From Ancylobacter mangrovi (GTDB taxonomy: Bacteria > Pseudomonadota > Alphaproteobacteria > Rhizobiales > Xanthobacteraceae), in NCBI RefSeq assembly GCF_024752355.1, contig NZ_JANTHZ010000005.1, positions 243,022 through 307,021 of the forward strand: 64,000 nucleotides of DNA, in the 5' to 3' direction. The position numbers were made by a program, and so were the translations under genes. The notes under the pieces are model-generated. The model was not told the origin of the DNA. It did not search any database and was given only the letters and a program-made list of their open reading frames with translations. This document shows, piece after piece, positions 37,954 to 47,651 of this stretch; position 1 is the stretch's first letter, and each line of letters starts with the position of its first letter.

Positions 37954-38867
37954 ACGCTGCCTGGACCCGGGGGCTGCGCCTGCGCCCTCAATTCGCGCAT
38001 GAAGGCGTCGACCAGCGGCTGCTCGCCCTTCAGCCGCCGGGTTGCGGCGAAATGGGCGGATTCGAAACCGTAGCTCTCCGGCCCCAGCACCCGCATCTGC
38101 CCGCGCTGCGCCCAGTCGTCGCCGATATGGCGTGGCAGGTAGCCGATGAAATGGCCGGACAGGATCATCATCACCTGCGCCTCCATCTGCACGATGGCGG
38201 CGCTCGCGCGCGGATGGTTCACCCGGTAGAGATCGTCGAGGTGGCGATAGCCGCGCACCGAGAACAGCGCCTGCTCGATCTTCTCATGGGTGATCTCGCG
38301 CTCGGCCAGCTCGAACAGGGCGTGCCCGCGCCCGCAATAGAGCGCCTGCGCCTCGCGATGCAGCGGCACATAGGTGATGCCGGGCAGCTTTTGCGACAGC
38401 GGGCCGATGACAACGTCGCGCGCGCCGTCCATCAGCGCCCTCTCCAGCACGAGCGGCGTGCCGAGCTCGAGGTCCACGAACACCTCCGAAGCATAGGCCA
38501 TGTAGCGCGACAGTGCCGTCTGCAGCCCGAGCCGGGGATTGGTGATCACCCCGTCGACGATGCCCACGCGGAGCCGGCCGACGAGGGGACCGTGATCGCG
38601 CCCGATCCGCCCCTGGAACGCGTCGACGTCGTCGAACAGCTGGCGCGCCGCGGCGAGCACCGACTGGCCATAGGGCGTCAGCCGGAAGCCCGAGCGTCCG
38701 CGCTCGCACAACTGCCCGCCCAGCCGGCGCTCCAGCGCGGCGAGGTGGGTCGACAGCGTCGACTGCGAAAGGTTGAGGGCGATCTGCGCGTCGCGGAAGC
38801 TGCCCTCCTCGGCGAGCACGAGGAAGACGCGCAGCAGGCGCAGGTCGATATTGTCCAGACGGCGCAT
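37938..38867 (-). CDS. LysR-family transcriptional regulator
   Basis: 309 residues. The N-terminal winged helix-turn-helix is typical (LRLLRVFLVLAEEGSFRDAQ, LNLSQSTLSTHLAALERRLG), followed by an effector-binding domain of about 210 residues. It is divergent from the two dehydrogenase genes and the creatininase/ureohydrolase operon, so it is the likely regulator of that operon, with the inducer probably a pathway compound. The start at 38867 follows GGGAAAG; ATG 38888 is an alternative. Its 3' end overlaps the convergent copolymerase gene by 16 bases. Confidence 0.9.
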   Translation of the reverse strand: MRRLDNIDLRLLRVFLVLAEEGSFRDAQIALNLSQSTLSTHLAALERRLGGQLCERGRSGFRLTPYGQSVLAAARQLFDDVDAFQGRIGRDHGPLVGRLRVGIVDGVITNPRLGLQTALSRYMAYASEVFVDLELGTPLVLERALMDGARDVVIGPLSQKLPGITYVPLHREAQALYCGRGHALFELAEREITHEKIEQALFSVRGYRHLDDLYRVNHPRASAAIVQMEAQVMMILSGHFIGYLPRHIGDDWAQRGQMRVLGPESYGFESAHFAATRRLKGEQPLVDAFMRELRAQAQPPGPGSVQVSR

Positions 38868-38886
38868 GCCCGCTTTCCCGGTTCGC

Positions 38887-38940
38887 ATCGATGTTCGTCG
38901 ATATGAGTTTTCACGAATTCCTATTTTTTCGGAAGTGAAA
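38887..38940. promoter_or_regulatory. Putative LysR operator region
   Basis: The AT-rich divergent intergenic region has two inverted repeats: ATCGA-N6-TCGAT (38887-38902) and TTTCAC (38909-38914) with GTGAAA (38935-38940), the latter extended by TTCC / GGAA. LysR proteins usually bind such imperfect dyads between divergent genes. No single T-N11-A box is decisive. Confidence 0.4.
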
Positions 38941-39060
38941 CTGCGACACCATGGGCGTGCCTCCGACCAAGGACACCGTCTTGGATTCGCGCCCGACCAT
39001 GCCCGCGCCCGCCGCGTGTCGCCCCGCGCCGTGTCGCCCTGCCCCCGCGGAGCGCGTCTC

Positions 39061-39819
39061 GTGACGCTGGACGGCCTTTCCGGGCGGACCGTGCTCGTCA
39101 CCGGCTCCAGCCGCGGCATCGGCTTCGGCATCGCCCGCGCCTTCGCCGCCGCCGGGGTCGAGCTGCACATGCTGGCCGATGACGACGCCATCTTCGAAGC
39201 CGCCGAGCGTCTCGGTGCCCGCGCCCACCGCGCCGACATCACCAGCGCCGATGCCGTCGCCGCCGTGGCCGATGCCCTGCCCCATCTCGACGTGCTGGTG
39301 AACAATGCCGGGCTCGAGCTCGTCACCCCGCTCGACGACGCGAGCGCCGACAACGAGGCCACCTTCCGCCGGGTGATCGAGATCAATGTCGTCGGCACCT
39401 TCCTCGTCACCCGCGCGCTGCTGCCGCGCCTCGGCCATGGCGGGCGGATCGTCAACACCGCCTCGGTCTGGTCGCGCGGCGCCGAAGCGCTGTTCGGCGC
39501 CTATGTCGCCTCCAAGCACGCGGTGATCGGCCTCACCAAGAGCTGGGCCAAGGAGCTCGGCCCGCGCGGCATCACGGTGAACGCGGTCTGCCCGGGCTGG
39601 GTGCGCACCGAGGCGTCGCTGCGCTCGCTCCACGCCATGGCGGACCGGATGAAGGTGACGCCGGACGCGCTGCTTGACGAAATCGTGGCCGCACAGATCC
39701 TTCCCGGCTTCATGGATCCGGACGATGTTGCCGGGACCTATCTTTTCCTGGCCTCAGACCTCGCCGCGAACATCACCGGCCAGAGCCTCGGGGTCGATCG
39801 CGGAGAATTCCCATGGTAG
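39061..39819 (+). CDS. Short-chain dehydrogenase/reductase, first of the putative guanidino operon
   Basis: 252 residues from a GTG at 39061 with GGAG 9 bases upstream. Classical SDR: cofactor loop TGSSRGIGFG, NNAG, and the active-site Ser-Tyr-Lys in ASVWSRGAEALFGAYVASK. It should oxidise or reduce a secondary alcohol/ketone with NAD(P). It ends seven bases inside the next SDR gene, so the two are coupled. The substrate is not visible from sequence. Confidence 0.85.
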   Translation: MTLDGLSGRTVLVTGSSRGIGFGIARAFAAAGVELHMLADDDAIFEAAERLGARAHRADITSADAVAAVADALPHLDVLVNNAGLELVTPLDDASADNEATFRRVIEINVVGTFLVTRALLPRLGHGGRIVNTASVWSRGAEALFGAYVASKHAVIGLTKSWAKELGPRGITVNAVCPGWVRTEASLRSLHAMADRMKVTPDALLDEIVAAQILPGFMDPDDVAGTYLFLASDLAANITGQSLGVDRGEFPW

Positions 39820-40526
39820 CGGCTTACGAGGGTTTGCGGGTCATCGTCACCGGCGGGGCGAGCGGCATCGGCCTCGCCAGCGCGGACGCCCTCGCGGCCG
39901 CGGGAGCGCAGGTGATCGGCTTCGACCTGCATCCGCCCGAGCAGGCCACCACCTGGCCCACCATCATCACCAATGTCGCGGACGAGGCGTCCGTCGCGGG
40001 CAGCATGGAGGTCGCCGTCGACCAGCTCGGCGGGCTCGACATCGTCATCAACTGCGCCGGCATCTGCGTGGACACGCCGCTGGCGAACTTCGACATCGCC
40101 ACCTATGACCGCATGGCGGCGGTCAACATCCGCGGCCCGATCCTGATGGCGCGCGAGGCGCTCCGGCATTTCGGCGAGAACGGGCGCATCATCAACATCG
40201 CCTCCGAGCTCGCCTATCTCGGGCGCGCCGGCTTTTCCGGCTATGCCGGCACCAAGGGCGCGATCATCAGCCTCACCCGCTCCTGGGCGCGCGAGCTCGC
40301 CCCGCGCATCCAGGTGAACGCCATCGCCCCCGGCCCGATCGACACCCCGCTGCTCGACTTCCCCAATATGGGCGAGGAGCTGAAGCGGCTGGAGACCGGC
40401 AACCCCTACGGGCGCATCGGCCGCCCGGCCGAGGTCGCCCAGGCGGTGCTGTTCCTCGCCAGCCGCCACACGACATTCATCACCGGCCAGTGCATCAGCG
40501 TCGACGGCGGCGCCGCCATGCACTGA
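39813..40526 (+). CDS. Short-chain dehydrogenase/reductase, second of the operon
   Basis: 237 residues. TGGASGIGLA binds the cofactor; NCAG replaces the common NNAG; Ser-Tyr-Lys lies in IASELAYLGRAGFSGYAGTK. The C-terminus has GQCISVDGG, typical of the family. It overlaps the preceding SDR by seven bases. Two adjacent SDRs suggest successive redox steps or a heteromeric enzyme acting on one carbon skeleton. Confidence 0.85.
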   Translation: MVAAYEGLRVIVTGGASGIGLASADALAAAGAQVIGFDLHPPEQATTWPTIITNVADEASVAGSMEVAVDQLGGLDIVINCAGICVDTPLANFDIATYDRMAAVNIRGPILMAREALRHFGENGRIINIASELAYLGRAGFSGYAGTKGAIISLTRSWARELAPRIQVNAIAPGPIDTPLLDFPNMGEELKRLETGNPYGRIGRPAEVAQAVLFLASRHTTFITGQCISVDGGAAMH

Positions 40527-40549
40527 GCGCAAAATCCGGGGGAAGGCCC

Positions 40550-41332
40550 ATGGTCGACAGCGTCCGTCTCGACGAACTCAACTGGCTGGAATTCAAATCG
40601 AAGGTCGCGGCCGGCGCCCCGGTGTTCCTGCCCCTCGGCTCCACCGAGCAGCACGGCCCGCATCTGCCGCTGTGCGTGGACGTCACCCTGCCCACGGGCG
40701 TATGTGAGCGCGTGGCGCGCGAGGTTGGCGGCCTCGTCGCGCCGACCATTCCCTATGGCTGCAAGTCGATGCCCCGCTCGGGCGGCGGCGAGCACTTCCC
40801 CGGCACGCTGAGCCTCGACGCCCACACCTTCTCGCTGGTGGTGCGCGACGTCATCCGCAATCTCGGCCGCCAGGGGGTGCGCCGGATCGTGGTGGTCAAC
40901 GGCCATTACGAGAATTGCTGGCCCTCGGTCGAAGGGCTCGACCTCGCCCTGCGCGAGCTCTGGCGCGACGGCATTCACGACATGCAGGCGATGCGGCTCG
41001 AATATTGGGACTTCGCCCAGCGCCCGACCCTCGACAAGCTGTTCCCGGACGGCTTTCCCGGCATCGACCTCGAGCACGCCAGCCTGCTGGAGACCTCGCT
41101 CATGCTGCTGCTGCGCCCGGAGCTGGTGGAGATGGACAAGGTGCCGGACGATGGCCCAGCGACCTTCCCGCCCTATGACAAGTTCCCGCTGCCGGAGGAT
41201 TTCGGGCTGCCGCATTCGGGCGTGCTCGCGGTCGCGACCGGCTCGACCGCCGAGAAGGGCCAGCTCCTGATGGACGACTACGTCCCCCTGATCGCCGAGG
41301 CGATCCGCAAGGAATTCCGGCTGGACCAGTAG
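40550..41332 (+). CDS. Creatininase-family amidohydrolase
   Basis: 260 residues. The metal ligands of creatininase are all visible: Glu and His in GSTEQHGPH, Asp in CVDVTLPTGVC, and His/Glu in NGHYEN. Several stretches are close to the well-studied Pseudomonas creatinine amidohydrolase as I remember it: SGGGEHFPGTLSLDA, YWDFAQ, ETSLMLLLRP and ATFPPYDKFPLP. The family opens cyclic amides such as creatinine to creatine. GGGGGAAGG precedes the ATG at 40550. Two ureohydrolase genes follow, so the substrate is probably a cyclic guanidino compound. Confidence 0.85.
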   Translation: MVDSVRLDELNWLEFKSKVAAGAPVFLPLGSTEQHGPHLPLCVDVTLPTGVCERVAREVGGLVAPTIPYGCKSMPRSGGGEHFPGTLSLDAHTFSLVVRDVIRNLGRQGVRRIVVVNGHYENCWPSVEGLDLALRELWRDGIHDMQAMRLEYWDFAQRPTLDKLFPDGFPGIDLEHASLLETSLMLLLRPELVEMDKVPDDGPATFPPYDKFPLPEDFGLPHSGVLAVATGSTAEKGQLLMDDYVPLIAEAIRKEFRLDQ

Positions 41333-41434
41333 CCCACCCCGGCCCCGCCTACGTGCCGAGGCGCCCGACCGCACGGGCGCCTCGACGGCGCCCTCCTTTC
41401 CGGCCCTCTTTCTTCCCAGCCTTTCGAGGTTCCC

Positions 41435-42391
41435 ATGACAGGCCCGTTCGAGCCGCTCGATTCCGGCACCATCCCGCGCTTTGCCGGGCTGCCCACCTTC
41501 ATGCGCCTGCCGGTCGCCGAGCCGGCCGAGGTCGACATCGCCATCATCGGCGTGCCGTTCGACATGGGCACCACCAACCGCGCCGGCACCCGCCACGGCC
41601 CGCGCGAGCTGCGCAACCAGTCGAGCCTGATGCGCCGCGTCCACCACGTCACCGGCCTCTCGCCCTATGACCGCGCCCGGGTGGCCGATTGCGGCGACGT
41701 CATCACCGACCCGTTCGACCTGATGCGCTCGCTGGACCTGATCTCGGCGCACTATGCCGGCGTGCGCGCAGCCGGGGCGCTGCCGCTGACCGCCGGCGGC
41801 GACCATCTCATCAGCCTGCCGATCCTGCGCGGGCTGGCGGCGGACGGCCCCGTGGGCCTCATCCAGTTCGACGCCCATTCCGACACCTACGACACCTTCT
41901 TCAACGGCAGCCGCTACACGCACGGAACCCCGTTCCGCCGCGCCATCGAGGAAGGGCTGGTCGATCCGAGGCGCTTCGTGCAGGTGGGCCTGCGCGGGGC
42001 GATCTCGGACGCCGGCAATTACGACTATGCCCGCGAGATGGGCGTGCGCATCATCTTCATCGAGGAGTTCGCCGAACGCGGCGTCGCCGACGTGATGGCC
42101 GAGATCCGCGACATCGTCGGCGCGGAGCGGACCTATGTCACCTTCGACATCGACGGCATCGATCCCTCGCAGGCACCCGGTACCGGCACGCCGGAGATCG
42201 GCGGCTTCTCCACCCGCGAGGCGCAGGCAATGGTGCGCCTGCTCGACGGGCTCGACATCATCGGCGCCGACCTCGTCGAGGTCGCCCCGCCCTTCGACCC
42301 GTCCGGGCTCACCGCGCTGACCGGCGCCACCATCATGTTCGAGCTGCTGTGCGTCCTCGCCGGCGTCGTGGAAGCGAAAGGAAAGCGCTGA
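41435..42391 (+). CDS. Ureohydrolase (agmatinase/guanidinobutyrase family) 1
   Basis: 318 residues. All metal-binding motifs are intact: GGDHLIS, DAHSDTYD and TFDIDGIDPSQAPGTGTPE, plus HGTPFRRA. The Glu after GTGTP, which in agmatinases contacts the guanidinium group, is present. The enzyme should hydrolyse a guanidino compound to urea plus an amine in the cytoplasm using Mn or Ni. The start at 41435 is in the family position. Its stop overlaps the next ureohydrolase start (TGATG), suggesting paired synthesis. Confidence 0.88.
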   Translation: MTGPFEPLDSGTIPRFAGLPTFMRLPVAEPAEVDIAIIGVPFDMGTTNRAGTRHGPRELRNQSSLMRRVHHVTGLSPYDRARVADCGDVITDPFDLMRSLDLISAHYAGVRAAGALPLTAGGDHLISLPILRGLAADGPVGLIQFDAHSDTYDTFFNGSRYTHGTPFRRAIEEGLVDPRRFVQVGLRGAISDAGNYDYAREMGVRIIFIEEFAERGVADVMAEIRDIVGAERTYVTFDIDGIDPSQAPGTGTPEIGGFSTREAQAMVRLLDGLDIIGADLVEVAPPFDPSGLTALTGATIMFELLCVLAGVVEAKGKR

Positions 42392-43347
42392 TGGCCCACG
42401 GTTACGAGAGCGGCCGGCTCGACCTGCCCTTCGTCGGCATCTGCACCTTCGGCAAGTACCCGCTTCAGCTCGACTGGGACGCGATCGACGCCGACGTCGC
42501 CATTCTCGGCGCGCCTTTCGACCTCGGCACGCAGTGGCGCTCGGGCGCGCGCTCGGGCCCGCGCGCCATCCGCGAGGCCTCGACCCTGTTCTCCTTCGGC
42601 CATTCCGGCGCCTATGACCACGAGGACGACGTCACCTACCTCGCGGCGGGCGCGACGCGTATCGTCGACATCGGCGATGCCGACATGGTCCACACTGACA
42701 CCGAGACGAGCCACGCCAACATCGAGTACGGCGTGCGCAAGATCCTCAAGGCCGGCGCGATCCCGGTCGTGCTGGGCGGCGACCACTCGATCAACATCCC
42801 CTGCATCGAGGCGTTCTCGGACGAGGAGCCGTTCCACCTCGTCCAGTTCGACGCCCATCTCGACTTCGTCGACGAGCGCCACGGCGTGCGGCGCGGCCAC
42901 GGCAATCCGCTGCGTCGCGCGGCCGAGAAGCCCTATGTGACCGGCCTCACCCAGCTCGGCATCCGCAACGTCTCCTCCACCGCCCGCGAGGGCTACGAGG
43001 CGGCGCGCGCCATGGGCAGCGACATCCTGAGCGTGCGCCAGATCCGCAAGCTCGGCACCGAGGCGGTGCTGGCGCGCATCCCGGAGGGCCGGCGCTACTA
43101 CGTCACCATCGACATAGACGGCTTCGACCCCTCCATCGCGCCGGGCACCGGCACGCCGAGCCATGGCGGCTTCGCCTATTACGAGGTGCTGGAGCTGCTC
43201 GACGGGCTGACGAAGCGCGGCACCGTGATCGGAGTCGATCTGGTCGAGGTGGCCCGCGAATACGATCCCGGCGGTGTGACCTCGATCCTCGCCGCGCAGG
43301 TATTGCTGAACTTCATCGGCCGCATCCTGCACAACAGGCGCGGGTGA
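42391..43347 (+). CDS. Ureohydrolase family protein 2
   Basis: 318 residues, start overlapping the stop of ureohydrolase 1. Metal ligands are complete (GGDHSINIP, DAHLDFVD, TIDIDGFDPS, HGNPLRRA), but the residue after GTGTP is Ser where agmatinases have Glu. The substrate should therefore differ from the first enzyme, or it may be a structural or specificity partner. Tandem ureohydrolase pairs form heteromers in the nickel-dependent metformin hydrolase; whether that holds here is inference. Not an arginase by its motif spacing. Confidence 0.85.
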   Translation: MAHGYESGRLDLPFVGICTFGKYPLQLDWDAIDADVAILGAPFDLGTQWRSGARSGPRAIREASTLFSFGHSGAYDHEDDVTYLAAGATRIVDIGDADMVHTDTETSHANIEYGVRKILKAGAIPVVLGGDHSINIPCIEAFSDEEPFHLVQFDAHLDFVDERHGVRRGHGNPLRRAAEKPYVTGLTQLGIRNVSSTAREGYEAARAMGSDILSVRQIRKLGTEAVLARIPEGRRYYVTIDIDGFDPSIAPGTGTPSHGGFAYYEVLELLDGLTKRGTVIGVDLVEVAREYDPGGVTSILAAQVLLNFIGRILHNRRG

Positions 43348-43568
43348 TGAATCCGCGATTCGGTCCGCAGCCAAACGCCTTGGGTTCTTAGCGAAACTTT
43401 GGGGTAGCGACGTACCGGGAAAAAAGCCGGCGCGCGACACGAAGCGTCACCTTTCAGCATGCCAATCCATTTTTCTTTGAGCGGCTGAGGGTTACCGCTT
43501 TGCGAGACGAGGGCGTTTCGGCATTGTTTGTGTCATATTGTGCCGACGTCGGGCCGCCGCGATTCCTT

Positions 43569-43593
43569 CGTAGGCGGTTACTTGCGTAGGCGG
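43569..43593 (+). repeat. Direct repeat CGTAGGCGG upstream of the LdtR-type gene
   Basis: Two identical 9-base copies (43569-43577 and 43585-43593) spaced 16 bases apart, 33 bases before the regulator start. Their position suggests an autoregulatory operator, but no consensus is known to me. Confidence 0.4.
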
Positions 43594-43625
43594 AAGCCTG
43601 AGTAGCTGTGGTCGGGAGTGGGCGC

Positions 43626-44192
43626 ATGGCCGGAAAGCCAGCCAATGAACGTAGCAATTCTGTCGGTGCGCCCGACCCGGAACGCGTCTTGTTCACCAAT
43701 CCGGGGGCGATACCCAGCGATGGAACAGTGGAGGCGATGGCGATCACGCATCTCGAGATCGCCCGCCTGATCGAACGTTCGCATCGCCGTTTCCTCGACC
43801 TGCTCCGAGTGGAACTGACGCGGCTGGGCGTGGACGACATCAGCCCCGCGCAGGTCATGCTGCTGTTCACCATCGGCAATGACGAGCTCTCGGTGCGCGA
43901 CCTGCTGGAGCGCGGGCACTATCTCGGCTCCAATGCCTCCTACAATCTCAAGCAGCTCGTCGACGCCGGATACGTCCACCGCGCCGCCTCGCAGCGCGAT
44001 CGGCGCTCCGCCCGCCTGAAGCTGACGAGCAAGGCGATGGAGCTGTGCGATTCCATTCGCACCATGCACGAGAACAGCCATCGCCAGAGCACGGACGAGG
44101 CCGAGGCGCGCGAACTCAACATCGCGTTCAACGTGCTGCGGCGGCTGGAAATGCTCTGGACCAGCGCGCTGCGCTACGGGGAGACCGGCTGA
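43626..44192 (+). CDS. MarR-type regulator of the LdtR group
   Basis: 188 residues. An N-terminal extension of about 45 residues precedes a winged-helix domain: LIERSHRRFLDLLRVELTRL, DISPAQVMLLFTIGNDELSV, GHYLGSNASYNLKQLVDAGY and the wing SQRDRRSARLKLTSKA. The GxYLGSNxSYNLKKLV pattern is characteristic of Rhizobiales LdtR, which controls L,D-transpeptidase and envelope stress genes. The ATG at 43626 follows GGGAG; a GTG at 43608 is possible. It lies 278 bases beyond the ureohydrolases and need not regulate them. Confidence 0.82.
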   Translation: MAGKPANERSNSVGAPDPERVLFTNPGAIPSDGTVEAMAITHLEIARLIERSHRRFLDLLRVELTRLGVDDISPAQVMLLFTIGNDELSVRDLLERGHYLGSNASYNLKQLVDAGYVHRAASQRDRRSARLKLTSKAMELCDSIRTMHENSHRQSTDEAEARELNIAFNVLRRLEMLWTSALRYGETG

Positions 44193-44219
44193 GGCCGGCC
44201 TCCTTTCCTCCATCCCCCG

Positions 44220-45863
<1,644 letters not shown>

Positions 45864-45973
45864 TCATTCGGTCTGGCCCCGCCCGGCCTGCGCCGTTCGG
45901 GACGTGATTATCGCGGCGCGCACGCGGCGCGCCCTTGTCCGGCCCGCCGCCTGCCCGCCCGCGCGGGCGCCGG

Positions 45974-47617
45974 CTAGCCGGCCGTCAGGTGCTGAAGAAG
46001 GCCGGCGGACGAGGCCGACAGGCCGTCGGAGGGCTTCCCGCTTTCCACCGCCGGCAGCAGCGTGTTGGCGAGTTCCTTGCCGAGCTCGACGCCCCACTGG
46101 TCGAAGCTGTTGATGCCCCAGATGGTTCCCTCGACGAACACGCGATGCTCGTAAAGCGCGATGATGCGTCCGAGCGCATAGGGGTCGAGCTTGTCATAGG
46201 CGATCGTCACCGACGGGCGGCTGCCGGGGAACACGCGGTGCGGGGCGATGCGGTCCGCCGCCTCCTCGTCGCGGCCGGCGGCGAGAAGCTGCGCCTTCGC
46301 CACCTCCTCGGTGCGCCCGCGCATCAGCGCCTCGGACTGGGCGAGGCAGTTGGCGATCAGCATGGCGTGCTGGCGCTTCAGCAGCGGGTCCTTCTCCTCC
46401 GCATGGCCGTGGGCGGCGATGAGGAACTCCACCGGGATCGGGCTGGTACCCTGGTGGATGAGCTGGAAGAAGGCGTGCTGGCCGTTTGTGCCCGGCTCGC
46501 CCCACATCACCGGCCCGGTGTCGTAGGCGACCGGCTTGCCCTCCAGCGTCACCCGCTTGCCGTTGCTCTCCATGTCGAGCTGCTGGAAATAGGCCGGCAG
46601 GCGCGAGAGATGCTGGTCGTAGGGGATGACCGCGCGGGTGGCGTAGCCGCACACGTCGCGGTGCCAGATGCCGACCAGGCCGAGCAGCACCGGCAGGTTC
46701 TGCTCCAGCGGCGCATGGCGGAAATGCACGTCCACCGCGTGGCCGCCATCGAGGAAGCGGCGGAAATTGGCCGGCCCGACCGCCAGCATCACCGGCAGGC
46801 CGATCGCCGACCACACCGAATAGCGCCCGCCGACCCAGTCCCAGAAGCCGAACACCCGGTCCGGGGCGATGCCGAACGCCGCCACCTTGTCGAGCGCGGT
46901 CGACACCGCGGCGAAGTGGTTGCCCACCGCCTGCTCGCCCAGCGCCTCGACCAGCCAGGCGCGTGCCGAAGCGGCGTTGGACATGGTCTCCTGCGTGGTG
47001 AAGGTCTTGGAGGCGACGATGAACAGCGTCGAGGCGGGGTCGAGATCCCGGATCGTGTCGTAGAGATGGGCGCCGTCGACATTGGAGACGTAATGCGCGC
47101 GCGGACCGTCGTGATAGGGCGCCAGCGCCAGCGTCGCCATGGCCGGGCCGAGGTCCGAGCCGCCGATGCCGATATTCACCACGTCGGCGATCGGCTTGCC
47201 GGTCCAGCCCTTGAGCGTGCCCGAGCGGATGCCCTCGGCGAAGCGCGCCATCTCGGCCAGCACCTGGGCGACGTCGGCGCGCACGTCCTGCCCGTCGACA
47301 TTCAGCGGCGAGGTGCCGGGATCGCGCAGCGCCGTGTGCAGCACCGCGCGGTCCTCGGTGACGTTGATGTGGACGCCCGCGAACATGGCCTCGCGCCGCT
47401 CCTCCACCCCGGCGGCACGCGCGAGATCAAGCAGCAGCGCCAGCGTGTCGGCGGTCAGCGAGCATTTGGAGAAGTCGAGCAGCAGATCGTCGAGCCGGGC
47501 CGAGAACGCGGTGAAGCGGTCCGGGTCCTTCGCGAACAGGTCGGCGACGCGCTGATCCTTGCGCGCCGCATGGTCCGCCGCGAGGGCCATGAAAACGTCG
47601 TCGATCTTCGCACTCAT
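45974..47617 (-). CDS. pgi: Glucose-6-phosphate isomerase
   Basis: 547 residues, normal length. The sugar isomerase signatures are present: [44 protein letters not shown] and [11 protein letters not shown]. It interconverts glucose-6-phosphate and fructose-6-phosphate. The start at 47617 ([13 protein letters not shown]) has a strong GGAGG site; six extra in-frame residues lie upstream. It follows cckA by 34 bases, so cckA-pgi may be read together. Confidence 0.95.
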   Translation of the reverse strand: MSAKIDDVFMALAADHAARKDQRVADLFAKDPDRFTAFSARLDDLLLDFSKCSLTADTLALLLDLARAAGVEERREAMFAGVHINVTEDRAVLHTALRDPGTSPLNVDGQDVRADVAQVLAEMARFAEGIRSGTLKGWTGKPIADVVNIGIGGSDLGPAMATLALAPYHDGPRAHYVSNVDGAHLYDTIRDLDPASTLFIVASKTFTTQETMSNAASARAWLVEALGEQAVGNHFAAVSTALDKVAAFGIAPDRVFGFWDWVGGRYSVWSAIGLPVMLAVGPANFRRFLDGGHAVDVHFRHAPLEQNLPVLLGLVGIWHRDVCGYATRAVIPYDQHLSRLPAYFQQLDMESNGKRVTLEGKPVAYDTGPVMWGEPGTNGQHAFFQLIHQGTSPIPVEFLIAAHGHAEEKDPLLKRQHAMLIANCLAQSEALMRGRTEEVAKAQLLAAGRDEEAADRIAPHRVFPGSRPSVTIAYDKLDPYALGRIIALYEHRVFVEGTIWGINSFDQWGVELGKELANTLLPAVESGKPSDGLSASSAGLLQHLTAG

Positions 47618-47651
47618 GCGTTCCTCCAGACCCATTGGTCGGGACGGCGCG

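Noticed and set aside
38868..38888. Earlier LysR start at 38888
   Set aside because: No ribosome-binding site precedes it and it would lie in the putative operator dyad; the start at 38867 has GGGAAAG upstream.
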